Positions 27,219-35,497 of a DNA stretch of 64,000 nucleotides are shown piece after piece (position 1 is the stretch's first letter; each line of letters opens with the position of its first letter). The stretch comes from Acidobacteriota bacterium (GTDB lineage Bacteria > Acidobacteriota > Terriglobia > Terriglobales > Acidobacteriaceae). Below the pieces are notes generated by a model. It saw only the letters and a program-made list of their open reading frames with translations, was not told where the DNA came from and made no database searches. The stretch is from positions 1 to 64,000 of the forward strand of contig QIAN01000263.1 in the NCBI GenBank assembly GCA_003225005.1, written 5' to 3'. Both the position numbers and the translations under genes were made by a program.

Positions 27219-28412
27219 CTACTCTTCCGGCTTGCTTGCTCCGCGAAAAATCGGCTCGAGCATCGTCGCTATTAATGTGAACATCGCCGCGCATCCCGCC
27301 AGTGGCACTATGAGACCAGCCCGCAAGCTTCCCATTCTTGTCGACATCACTCCTACAAGCCACGGCATCGTAGCCCCCCATTCCCGCAAGCCCGAACATA
27401 ATCGCCCCGATTCGCCTTGACCTCTCGCCAAATGCCTTTACCAGCCACGCAACCAGGATGGGATAAGTCCCAGCTAGTCCCAATCCGGCGGCGGTCACCG
27501 AGATTGCGACGCTTTCGAAGGTCCTTGCTTCGAGCAGAAGGCAGATGCCAGCAGCTGCCAACATCAAACCGCTCGCCAGCAGCGTGCGTTCGCGCCGCCG
27601 CAGTGGAACCAGCGGTACGAGCGCGTCCGGCTAACAGTCCTCCCCAGAAAAACATGGGCGTCAAAGCCCACAGGTCCCCAGAACCAGGGTTGGTTCGTTT
27701 CGTCAGTGAGGCCACCCAACCCGCAACCGAATTCTCGGAGCCGACATATAGAAAAAACAGCGCGGCCAGACTCACAGTGCTTCGCGTGCTGATATTCTCC
27801 GCGCGCGCGGGACCACGCTGTTCCTCTTCTTCCGTTGTTCCTCTCTCCAAGTTCATCCCGGCCAAAATCAAGGCGGTAAACAGCGCGCCAACCGCAATGG
27901 CATAGAGAAGCCATGCCGTTGCTCCGCGCCGCTCGGCAAGCATGACCAGTGGGGAGGAAGAAATTGCGCCGAGTCCCCACATCAGGTTCAGAATGCTGAG
28001 TGCCGCCACTCGACGGGTTTTCGCAACTTCTGCCACCCATAAGTTCGTGGCAGAAAGAACCTGCCCCAATCCACAGCCGAACACCGCGGCTGCAGCCAGG
28101 CTCGCAACATAGCTACCCAGGTTTAACCCTGCCACTCCCGCCGCGATCAGGCTGAAGCCGCATACGAACGCGTGCCGATATCCTCGTTGGATCAGCCAGC
28201 CGAGCGAAGCGACCCCCGCCATCGAGCCCGAAAACTGCGCCGTGAAAAATAGACCGGCATGCTGGTCGGTTAAAGACCACCGGCCAATGAGTATCGGCAA
28301 GATAGGGCCAATCAGCGTCGTCACGATTCCCGCGACCACAAATCCGCCGTAGAACCACGGATGCAGCCGAAGAGGTCGGAAGCGGAGCTGGCCGAGTTTG
28401 GATCGAGCTCAT
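27219..28412 (-). pseudogene. Frameshifted MFS sugar-type transporter
   Basis: One MFS protein is spread over three frames. The N-terminal half is read from FYGGFVVAGIVTTLIGPIL to ALTPMFFWGGLLAGRA, the middle from LMLAAAGICLLLEARTF to FGLAGMG, and the end from ATMPWLVGVMSTRMG to FRGASKPEE. One break lies near 27625 and another at a run of six G (minus strand) near 27380. A third shift is needed to reach an ATG (28410-28412). The wording resembles FucP/sugar MFS proteins. Either this is a true pseudogene or it contains several assembly indels. It is convergent with GH30 and follows the GH15 gene on the same strand, so it may once have imported released sugars. Confidence 0.7.
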
Positions 28413-28417
28413 GCTCA

Positions 28418-28438
28418 AAGCATTCTGTCGGAATGCTT
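28418..28438. promoter_or_regulatory. Inverted repeat upstream of MFS gene
   Basis: Two 8-bp arms, AAGCATTC and GAATGCTT, are separated by 5 bases and lie 5 bp before the MFS ATG on the minus strand. This is the size of a LacI/GntR-type operator; it could also form an mRNA hairpin over the ribosome-binding region. No second copy was noticed. Confidence 0.4.
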
Positions 28439-28620
28439 GCCTGTGGCCACTTCGCGGACAACCAAGAGCGTCGGGCAAGATGTAAGGTAATGGTGATTCT
28501 ACAGACGGGCGGTTACAGCCGGTTATGCCAATAAGCACACTAAGTTTAGGAAATGTTCCGGCTGATCGCTATGGGCCTTTTCACCGGTGCTGTTCAAAAC
28601 TCGCTCGTCCGGCGGCTGAA

Positions 28621-31029
28621 CTACTCCACCGCGACGCCATAGTTTGTGCCTTCCCAACGATTTTCCTGCCGCCAGAAAAATGTGAAGACGACCTGGCTCC
28701 CGGGAGGAAGGGAAGCCGTGGGCAGATCGAGCGTGTGGATTCCCAACCCGGTGTCGCGAGTGCTGGTATCCTCGAAACTTTGCCAGCCATCCAGAGTCCA
28801 GCGCACTATGGCGGGTGAAAGCAAGACCAACCGCAGTTTTTTGCTGCGCGGGACGGTGCGACATTTATTATTAAACCTCCACCCGAAGATTTGCCTCTCA
28901 GGCTTTTGAATCAGATAGCGTTGTACTGTTTGCGGCGGTTGATCGAAAATCTTGCCTTCGCGCAGGGAACGGCGGAGTTTTACATACTCCGAGTGAGCCC
29001 AGACCAAGGGGCAGGCTGAGCCCGAGGGTTTACCGCGAAAAAGTTCCAGGGATGGTATATCGGCGGCATCCCACACTTGCTCCGGAAGCAGGCGGCTTTG
29101 GCCAGATGTGGATTTCTCGATGACAGAAAGAAGAGCTTCTGCCTCTTTCCGACGTCCTGCAGCCAGTTCGTAGTGAGCGCGTTCTCCAGCGAGCAAGGGC
29201 CAAGGACGACCTATCCCAGTGCCGTCAAAGGGAGAACCATCCTGGTGCTCGCCGTAACCATCGCCGTTGTAGCGGTACCAGCAGGGTCCTTGCGGCAGCT
29301 GCACCCGGAGCAGGGCGTCAATGGCTTTGACGGTGTCAAGGATTCGGGGATCATTGGGAGCCCTGAGTCCGAAGCGCACCAGCGCCAATGAGTCGGGGCT
29401 GATGACGTGAGAGGCCCGCTCCAGATTGTCGCCCGGCGGTCGATTCTTAATGGGCACGAAACCCTGCGTAGGCGACGCCGCGCCGTCGGTATCCGGCGGA
29501 GCGATGCGTACGTAATAGCCCTCCACTCCGAGCTGCTGGGCAAGGTCTCCGCCGGTGGCATAGGTCCAGCGCTCGATGTTGTCGTTCCACGCGTCGGCTG
29601 CATCTCGCAGCGTCGAGCTAGCTTCCTTGTGTCCGGTGAGCTCAGCGATGTCAGCCGCAGCCAGCAGCGCCGAGATTTCTGCGGCCAACGTGAATGGGGA
29701 ATAGCCTGCGTCCTCTTCCCATCGATCCTGTTGCGTGACCGGACCGTTGCGCAGGATGTAACTTGCGGCTTTGCGTACCATAGGCCACCAGCGTTGCGGA
29801 TTGCCCAAAGCGGCAGGCGGTGCTTCACGGCGTAGCAGATCGAGCAAGAGAATAGGGAAGGCGGTCTCATCCATCTGGACGCCGTGCCAGTACGCCCGAC
29901 CATCGAGCCACATGTTCTGGGGCCAGTTGCCTTCGGCTTCTTGCGTGGCTTCGAGATAGCGGAGCACCTTGGCCGCGTCGATCACTGCGCCGGCGGCGAG
30001 CATCGCACCAGCGGTTTCTACCAGATCGCGCGGCCAGATGAGATGGTATCCGCCCAGGTCTTCATCGCCCTTATTAAACCCCCAGGGGATGGAAAGACTG
30101 GCGATGACGCCACCCAGAAAATCTTTTGATTCGTGGGTTCGTAGCACTGCCGCGGAGGTTCGATAGAGGTCGTCCGAGCGCTGTGGTTGGTCGAGCTTGA
30201 GTAAACCGTCCTGCCAAGTCTTCCACTGGGCTACGTAGTGGCCGCGCAATTCCCCGTAATCTTCAAACAAAGCAGCCCGCGATTGCTGCCCGGCTTCCGA
30301 CCATACGGCGCCGAAGCCCAATGCCACCACGAACTCTCCCTGGCAGGCCGCAAGGTCAATCTCTCCGGTGATCGCGATGTTGCCGTTTTCAGCTCGCCTG
30401 TATGTCCACTCCATTTGAAAATGTTGTGAGAGATCTTGCCAACCGTCCGAGGCACCTACGAACCCAACCGACATCCTGCCCCAAGGCGCAGAGCTAGCCA
30501 AGGCCAGGGTGACGCCGTCGTGTTCGGCGAAAAACATCGACGCGCCCTTGTAATCGCCCACCCATCCGGTGTTGCCATAGCCGCTGTTGGCCAAGTGGGG
30601 CGACAGCAACACGTACAACCGATAATCGGAGAGTTGGCCTTTCAGGGGCGCGAAGCGAACCTTCTGGAGTACTACGTTACGGTAGGGGTCGGTGAACACC
30701 TCCTTGTGGATGCGGTAGCGGCCGCTCATGCAGGTATTAGCCAACTCAAACGCTGGAACACCGGGGTCGAAGGGGCGGTTTTCAAAAGTACAATGACGCT
30801 TTTCTTCAGAAAAAAACTCGTGGCCATCGGTGACGATAAACCCAAGATCGCGAGTACAAGCCTGGTCGACACGTGGGTAGTAAACTTCGTTGAGGATGCC
30901 GTGGCTCAGCGTAAACCAAACTTTGCTGTGCTGGTTGAGGGCCGTGCCGACCCCGGTTTTCGCGCTCGAGGTCCAGCGAGGCGCAATCCCCGGCCAGCCG
31001 GGAGCGTAACCTGTGGGAGAATCAGTCAT
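28621..31029 (-). CDS. Glycoside hydrolase family 15 glucoamylase-like enzyme
   Basis: An 802-residue protein in the bacterial glucoamylase/glucodextranase layout. An N-terminal super-beta-sandwich spans about 10-275, beginning GTALNQHSKVWFTLSHGILNE. It is followed by the (alpha/alpha)6 barrel of GH15. The catalytic acid is probably Glu388 (QMDETAFPI) and the base Glu681 (WAHSEYVKL). WPRDLVETAG is the family signature, and a short beta-domain closes the chain. No signal peptide is present, so it should act in the cytoplasm, releasing beta-D-glucose from the non-reducing ends of alpha-glucans such as glycogen or imported maltodextrin. It is divergent from the exported helical protein at 31.2 kb. 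Confidence 0.9.
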   Translation of the reverse strand: MTDSPTGYAPGWPGIAPRWTSSAKTGVGTALNQHSKVWFTLSHGILNEVYYPRVDQACTRDLGFIVTDGHEFFSEEKRHCTFENRPFDPGVPAFELANTCMSGRYRIHKEVFTDPYRNVVLQKVRFAPLKGQLSDYRLYVLLSPHLANSGYGNTGWVGDYKGASMFFAEHDGVTLALASSAPWGRMSVGFVGASDGWQDLSQHFQMEWTYRRAENGNIAITGEIDLAACQGEFVVALGFGAVWSEAGQQSRAALFEDYGELRGHYVAQWKTWQDGLLKLDQPQRSDDLYRTSAAVLRTHESKDFLGGVIASLSIPWGFNKGDEDLGGYHLIWPRDLVETAGAMLAAGAVIDAAKVLRYLEATQEAEGNWPQNMWLDGRAYWHGVQMDETAFPILLLDLLRREAPPAALGNPQRWWPMVRKAASYILRNGPVTQQDRWEEDAGYSPFTLAAEISALLAAADIAELTGHKEASSTLRDAADAWNDNIERWTYATGGDLAQQLGVEGYYVRIAPPDTDGAASPTQGFVPIKNRPPGDNLERASHVISPDSLALVRFGLRAPNDPRILDTVKAIDALLRVQLPQGPCWYRYNGDGYGEHQDGSPFDGTGIGRPWPLLAGERAHYELAAGRRKEAEALLSVIEKSTSGQSRLLPEQVWDAADIPSLELFRGKPSGSACPLVWAHSEYVKLRRSLREGKIFDQPPQTVQRYLIQKPERQIFGWRFNNKCRTVPRSKKLRLVLLSPAIVRWTLDGWQSFEDTSTRDTGLGIHTLDLPTASLPPGSQVVFTFFWRQENRWEGTNYGVAVE

Positions 31030-31185
31030 GGAGCTTCCTCGGGGGTGCCTGCTGCCAACGGATCAATTTGCTAGAAAGTCTCTTCATTGCCGGAGGTTGT
31101 ACGAAAGCGAACGAATCTGGCTGCCCTGCCGGGATTTTTGGCATCGTAATATGTACGGGAGCTTTGCGACGACTAGATCGGTGCC

Positions 31186-31213
31186 AGGATAACCGAATCA
31201 GGATAACCGAATC
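31186..31213 (+). repeat. Tandem 14-bp duplication at a translation start
   Basis: AGGATAACCGAATC occurs twice head-to-tail and ends exactly at the ATG of the next gene. Each copy supplies an AGGA; the second is correctly spaced from the start codon. Slippage between copies would move or double the ribosome-binding site without touching the coding frame. Confidence 0.75.
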
Positions 31214-32122
31214 ATGAGAGCCAGCCACTACGATTCCCGCCCTTCGAAGTTCCGAACTGACGGGAGCCCCCTTGTTCGGACAATCACCTGGTGTCTCGGG
31301 GCCGCGTTCTGCGTGTGTCTGCTATTCATGCTCAGCGCACATGCCAGTCCGGTCCCATTGGACGGGACGGCTCTGGATGAGGGTTTCCTGGACCTATATA
31401 ACTTGCATTTTGATGTTGCGCAGAGGGACTTCGCTCGATGGGAGTCACAGCATCCGGATGATCCCATGGGGCCGGTGAGCCAATCTGCCGGACTGTTGTT
31501 CTCCGAATTCAACCGACTGGGTGTACTGGAGTCGCAGTTTTACGAGAACGATGATGCCTTTGAACGCCGCGCGAAGGTGTTGCCTGATCCCGCCGTCAGA
31601 GGGCGATTCCGGGTGTATTTGGAAAGGGCGTCGAATCTGGCTCATCTTCGGCTGACAAAGGACAGCAAGGATAAAGATGCTCTGTTTGCCTTGACTTTGT
31701 CAGCCGGTCTCGAAGCCGACTACGCAGCACTCATAGAGAAGCGCAACCTGGCATCATTGCACTCCGCCAAAGAGGCTTCGGTCTGGGCGCAGCAGTTGCT
31801 GGCGGTTTGTCCCAACTGTTACGACGCTCTATTGGCCACCGGTTTCAGCAAGTACATTATCGGGAGCATGGCCGCCCCCGTGCGCTGGATACTTCGCCTT
31901 GGCGGTTTGCCGGGGGACAAGAAATCGGGAATTGCCGACCTCGAGCTTACCGCGCGACGAGGACACTACCTGGCTCCTTTCGCGCGCATTCTTCTGGCAA
32001 TTGCGTACGTGCGCGATAAAGATAAGCCTCGCGCTCTCCAGATGCTCGACGGGCTGCGAACTGAGTTCCCCGGAAACACGCTCTTTCCACGCGAAATTGC
32101 CCGACTGGAACGAGCGCATTAG
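31214..32122 (+). CDS. Exported helical-repeat (TPR-like) protein of unknown function
   Basis: A 302-residue protein with a long N-terminus and a signal anchor (WCLGAAFCVCLLFMLSAHA, about 27-45). The mature part is largely helical, with TPR-like elements (LDLYNLHFDVAQRDFARW near 60 and AFARILLAIAYVRDKDKPRALQML near the end). No enzyme motif is seen. I do not recognise the family beyond the helical-repeat character. The start is fixed by the 14-bp repeat carrying AGGA upstream. The gene lies between the GH15 gene (divergent) and pstS (158 bp downstream, same strand). Confidence 0.7.
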   Translation: MRASHYDSRPSKFRTDGSPLVRTITWCLGAAFCVCLLFMLSAHASPVPLDGTALDEGFLDLYNLHFDVAQRDFARWESQHPDDPMGPVSQSAGLLFSEFNRLGVLESQFYENDDAFERRAKVLPDPAVRGRFRVYLERASNLAHLRLTKDSKDKDALFALTLSAGLEADYAALIEKRNLASLHSAKEASVWAQQLLAVCPNCYDALLATGFSKYIIGSMAAPVRWILRLGGLPGDKKSGIADLELTARRGHYLAPFARILLAIAYVRDKDKPRALQMLDGLRTEFPGNTLFPREIARLERAH

Positions 32123-32215
32123 CCAATCCATTTTGGCAATTGCCCTCCCCATCGCGCATCCCTGACATTCGACGGGGGGATTCGACTCTCTCCATTTATC
32201 AGAAATTCACCAATT

Positions 32216-32231
32216 TGTAACTGTCCTGTAA
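32216..32231 (+). promoter_or_regulatory. Pho-box-like direct repeat before pstS
   Basis: TGTAACTGTCCTGTAA contains TGTAA twice with an 11-bp period, the spacing used by PhoB-type OmpR-family regulators. It lies about 50 bp before the pstS start, where a Pho box would be expected. A related repeat with the same period precedes pstC. The regulator itself is not in the window. Confidence 0.5.
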
Positions 32232-32282
32232 TATTTACCCGCTAGTACTGGAAGGAAACAATTTAAGGAGACCCATCGAGTG

Positions 32283-33287
32283 ATGCGCAGAATAACGCTG
32301 CTGCTATGGTGTGCCCTAGTCGCCCCGCCGGCCTTTGGGCAGACGACGCTGAATGGAGCAGGTGCTACCTTTCCCTATCCAATCTATTCGAAGTGGTTTA
32401 GCGAGTACCACAAGCTCCATCCTGATATCCAAATCAATTACCAGTCTATTGGAAGCGGCGGGGGAATCCGACAGGTGATCGCCGGTACGGTCGACTTTGG
32501 CGCCAGCGATGGCCCCATGACGGATGACCAACTGAAAGAGGCAAAGATCAAGATTCTGCACGCACCTACGGTGTTGGGTGCCGATGTTCCCGCTTACAAC
32601 ATACCCGGCGTGACCGGGGAGCTGAAATTTACACCCCAGGTGCTGGCTGGAATCTTTCTGGGCAAGATCACCAACTGGAATGACAAAGCCATCGCCGCCG
32701 CCAATCCGGGAGTAACTCTTCCCAACCAAGATATCATCGTGGTGCATCGCTCTGATGGCAGCGGAACCACCTACATCTTTACCGATTACTTGGCCAAGGT
32801 CAGCCCGGAGTGGCAAAGTCAGGTCGGCAAGGGTACTTCCGTCAAATGGCCAACTGGAATCGGCGGCAAGGGCAATGAAGGAGTAGCGGGTTCGATCCGT
32901 ACCCTACCCGGATCCATCGGCTATGTCGAACTTGTTTATGCCGTACAGAACAACATTGCCTATGGCAGCATAAGAAATTCGGCGGGAGTGTTCTTGAAGG
33001 CTTCCTTAGAGGGAGTAACCGCTGCTGCCGCGTCGGTTGCGAGTATGCCGGCTGACTTCCGGGTATCCATCACCAACGCGCCCGGCAAGGACGCATACCC
33101 GATTTCCAGCTTCACTTGGCTGCTGATTCCGGCGCAATCCAAAGATCCAGCCAAGGGGAAGATTCTAGCGGACTTTCTGAACTGGATGGTCACCGATGGC
33201 CAGAAGATGGCGGCTCCATTGTCCTACGCGCCGCTGCCGGACAGTATCGCCGAAAAAGTGAAAGAAGAAATCAAACAGGTCCGATGA
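32283..33287 (+). CDS. pstS: Phosphate ABC transporter substrate-binding protein
   Basis: A 334-residue periplasmic binding protein with a signal peptide (MRRITLLLWCALVAPPAFG). The PstS wording is unmistakable: LNGAGATFPYPIYSKWF at the mature start, IGSGGGIRQV and DFGASDGPM in the phosphate pocket, and HRSDGSGTTYIF in the second lobe. It captures phosphate for PstCAB. ATG 32283 is preferred to GTG 32280 because AAGGAG at about 32264-32269 suits it. The permease genes are not adjacent: they lie 7.5 kb downstream, past an IS element, ppk1, sixA, ppx and a CHAD gene. A Pho-box-like repeat precedes it. Confidence 0.95.
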   Translation: MRRITLLLWCALVAPPAFGQTTLNGAGATFPYPIYSKWFSEYHKLHPDIQINYQSIGSGGGIRQVIAGTVDFGASDGPMTDDQLKEAKIKILHAPTVLGADVPAYNIPGVTGELKFTPQVLAGIFLGKITNWNDKAIAAANPGVTLPNQDIIVVHRSDGSGTTYIFTDYLAKVSPEWQSQVGKGTSVKWPTGIGGKGNEGVAGSIRTLPGSIGYVELVYAVQNNIAYGSIRNSAGVFLKASLEGVTAAAASVASMPADFRVSITNAPGKDAYPISSFTWLLIPAQSKDPAKGKILADFLNWMVTDGQKMAAPLSYAPLPDSIAEKVKEEIKQVR

Positions 33288-33455
33288 CCTCTCGCGAGCG
33301 CGGAATTCCTGGCACGCCAACTACAGCTGAGGTGTGCCTTGCGGCCGGCAGCGACTCCCCATACGCGTAGCCGAGCGCCCGATTCGAAAAGCTCGTTCCG
33401 TTGTGTCACCGTCGATACATCCCCGTCAGCTTATGTTCTATACTTGGGCCTAGCG

Positions 33456-33670
33456 ATGGCGAGCAAATTGGCATTGTCGATTCGCATTTTTGGCCTGGGG
33501 CTCGTTAATTTGCCGGTCGTCTGTGCTACGCAAAAACCATACGTTCAGGGCAAGTTTCTCGCCATTCAGCAGAAAAGTAGAGATCGGGTTGACCTGTATT
33601 TAGTAACACGCCAATCACGACGGCCGTGCCCTATTTTGAAATCACCGTGGAATTCGGGGACCTCGATTAC
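33456..33670 (+). pseudogene. 5' half of small exported-protein gene split by IS element
   Basis: The fragment opens with a signal-like stretch (LALSIRIFGLGLVNLPVVCA), continues QGKFLAIQQKSRDRVDLYLV, then, after a single missing A in GTAACACG, NTPITTAVPYFEITVEFGD and LDY. It stops at TTAC, the IS200/IS605 target. The second half resumes at 35297 as VAEYTPRHSGEELPEAW. Together, with the missing base restored, they make a 127-residue protein that I recognise as a conserved acidobacterial exported family of unknown function. Both the IS insertion and the one-base deletion inactivate the gene, unless the deletion is a sequencing error. Confidence 0.7.
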
Positions 33671-33782
33671 CGAAAAGGCGCCGTAAAGCCCCCGCCCTTT
33701 AGGGCTGGGGATATAAGGCGTATTTTGCGAAGCAAAACCGATTTCGCGTGTATTAGATAGATGCCTGTGGTATAGTTCAAGC

Positions 33783-34184
33783 ATGGCACTAGAAGGGTAC
33801 AAATCGAACAATAATGTGGTGTATTCCAGCAAATATCATTGCGTGTGGACGCCCAAGTATCGGCGCAGCGTGCTTGTTGGTCCGATTGCAAAACGCTGTG
33901 AACAGGTGATTAGACAGACCGCTAAAAAATATCGGGCTGAAATCATCGCCTTGGAAATCATGCCCGACCACGTGCATGTGCTCCTCGAAGTGGACCCGCA
34001 GTTCGGCATCCACAGATTGGTCAAGAATCTCAAGGGAGTTTCATCGCACACCTTGCGGCAAGAGTTTCGCACATTGAAATCACGGCTACCCACACTTTGG
34101 ACGAATCGCTATTTCGTATCCACGGTTGGCGGGGCACCACTGGCGGTGATAAAGCAATATGTTGAAAATCAGAAAGACGTTTAA
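33783..34184 (+). CDS. tnpA: IS200/IS605 transposase, Y1 HUH type
   Basis: A 133-residue single-domain HUH transposase. The metal-binding pair is His63 and His65 (PDHVHVLLEV), and the catalytic Tyr126 lies in KQYVENQ. It cuts and joins single-stranded DNA at the element ends during replication, recognising the terminal hairpins. All key residues are present, so the element could be mobile. Length matches the family. Its 3' end overlaps tnpB by 26 bp. The ribosome-binding site before ATG 33783 is weak. Confidence 0.93.
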   Translation: MALEGYKSNNNVVYSSKYHCVWTPKYRRSVLVGPIAKRCEQVIRQTAKKYRAEIIALEIMPDHVHVLLEVDPQFGIHRLVKNLKGVSSHTLRQEFRTLKSRLPTLWTNRYFVSTVGGAPLAVIKQYVENQKDV

Positions 34185-35292
34185 GTACCGCTTATATCCC
34201 AACCGCAAGCAGCGGGAATCCCTGCTGGCCACGTTGGACGTGTGTCGCTATTTGTACAACGATGCCCTACAGGAGCGCCGCGAGGCTTGGAAGCTTTGCC
34301 GAAAGTCAATCCCATTCGCGATGCAGTCGGCACAGTTGCCGGCCTGCAAACAAGCCGATGCACCCATGCGAGGCGTGTATTCGCAGGTACTGCAAGATGT
34401 GCTGCACCGCGTGGATAAAACCTACAAGGGGTTCTTTCGCCGTGGCAACGGTTTCCCGCGATTCAAGGGCAAAGGCTGGTTCGATTCCTTCACCTATCCG
34501 CAAGCAGGTTTCCGTGTGGAAGGAAGCCAAGTATCACTATCGAAAATCGGCAATGTGAAAATCAAGTGGCACCGCCCGCTTGCTGGCGCAGTAAAAACGC
34601 TCACCCTGAAACACGAAAATGGCAAGTGGTATGCCTGTTTCTCGTGCATCGTGGACGTAGAACCACTACCTGCCAATGATTCTGTGGTGGGCATAGATGT
34701 TGGCTTGGAATGCTTCGCTGTCACCAGCGATGCGGAAATCGTGGACAACCCACGTTGGTTTGGTACTGCCCAAAAGAAACTGCGGGTTATGCAGCGCCAC
34801 GTATCCCGCTGCAGCAAGCGGTCTGGAGGCTGGCGTAAGGCGTGTATGTTTGTTGCTCAACTGCATCGCCACGTATTCAACCAACGCAACGATTTCCAGC
34901 ACAAGCTATCTCGTGAACTGGTAAATCATCATGGCTTCATTGCCGTGGAAGATTTGCATGTGAAAGGCTTGGCTGGCGGAATGCTTGCGAAGTCAGTACA
35001 GGATGCCGCGTGGTCAAGCTTCATCGCAAAGTTGTCCTATAAGGCTGAAAGTGCCGATAGGCTGCTGGTGAAAGTGAATGCCCGTGGAACCTCGCAACAA
35101 TGCCCTTGTGGTGCGCCTGTGCCCAAGAAACTTTGGGACAGGTTGCACAAATGCGCGGCTTGCGGTTTGAAAACAACCCGCGACCACGCATCGGCATTGG
35201 AGATTTTAAGGCGTGGACTGCGCCTGAGAACCGAAACGCCTGCGATAGCGGGCGTGGCTCTTGAAGCCCCGAGCTTTAGCTATGGGGCGTAG
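34159..35292 (+). CDS. tnpB: TnpB RNA-guided nuclease of the IS605 element
   Basis: A 377-residue TnpB with an intact RuvC site: Asp180 (VVGIDVGLECF), Glu264 (IAVEDLHVKG) and Asp342 (TTRDHASALEIL). A zinc-finger insert is formed by CPC near 315 and CAAC near 332. The N-terminal part holds the helix-turn-helix and WED-like regions (KTFKYRLYPNRKQRESL). TnpB proteins use an RNA copied from the right end of the element to cut DNA beside the target motif, which keeps the element in the genome after excision. By that logic the motif here would be TTAC. The size and residues indicate an active protein. Confidence 0.93.
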   Translation: MLKIRKTFKYRLYPNRKQRESLLATLDVCRYLYNDALQERREAWKLCRKSIPFAMQSAQLPACKQADAPMRGVYSQVLQDVLHRVDKTYKGFFRRGNGFPRFKGKGWFDSFTYPQAGFRVEGSQVSLSKIGNVKIKWHRPLAGAVKTLTLKHENGKWYACFSCIVDVEPLPANDSVVGIDVGLECFAVTSDAEIVDNPRWFGTAQKKLRVMQRHVSRCSKRSGGWRKACMFVAQLHRHVFNQRNDFQHKLSRELVNHHGFIAVEDLHVKGLAGGMLAKSVQDAAWSSFIAKLSYKAESADRLLVKVNARGTSQQCPCGAPVPKKLWDRLHKCAACGLKTTRDHASALEILRRGLRLRTETPAIAGVALEAPSFSYGA

Positions 35293-35312
35293 TCACGTGG
35301 CCGAGTACACGC
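35150..35312 (+). ncRNA. Predicted omega (right-end) RNA of TnpB
   Basis: In IS605 elements the guide RNA for TnpB runs through the tnpB 3' end and the right-end hairpin into flanking DNA. Here the scaffold would include the GAAGCCCC...GGGGC hairpin at 35266-35288, and the guide would begin at GTGGCCGAGTACACGC (35297 onward). The 5' limit is arbitrary; the call rests on knowledge of the family, not on a visible promoter. Confidence 0.4.
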
Positions 35313-35464
35313 CGCGGCACTCCGGAGAAGAGCTGCCGGAGGCTTGGAGGCCGGACGAAGCCGTACGCGGCAGAGTAGACAAGCATCGTCTTTATTTGCT
35401 TCGGCCCGATGGCAGCGAAATGCAATTCATCATCGAAAAAAAAGCACCACTCGGCAAGAAATAA
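35297..35464 (+). pseudogene. 3' half of small exported-protein gene split by IS element
   Basis: In-frame continuation of the 33456-33670 fragment: VAEYTPRHSGEELPEAW, then VDKHRLYLLRPDGSEMQF, ending at TAA 35462-35464. The frame joins exactly to LDY at the TTAC target when the IS is removed. The ORF track starts it inside the IS (35261), which is an artefact. The product family is of unknown function. It ends 33 bp before ppk1. Confidence 0.7.
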
Positions 35465-35497
35465 TCCAAAACCAGTAACTCGTAGCACGCATCACTC

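Larger units (their letters stand above)
33671..35296 (+). mobile_element. IS200/IS605-family element
   Basis: About 1.63 kb carrying tnpA and tnpB. The left end has a hairpin at 33689-33710 (CCCC and GCCCT pairing with AGGGC and GGGG, one mismatch), preceded by GTAA, the complement of the TTAC target at 33667-33670. The right end has a hairpin at 35266-35288 (GCCCC pairing with GGGGC) inside the tnpB end. The right boundary after TCAC (35293-35296) is deduced from the split host gene: joining TTAC to GTGGCC restores its frame as DYVAEYTPRH. This single-strand transposon type makes no target duplication, in agreement with the junction. The boundaries are inferred, not tested. Confidence 0.8.
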
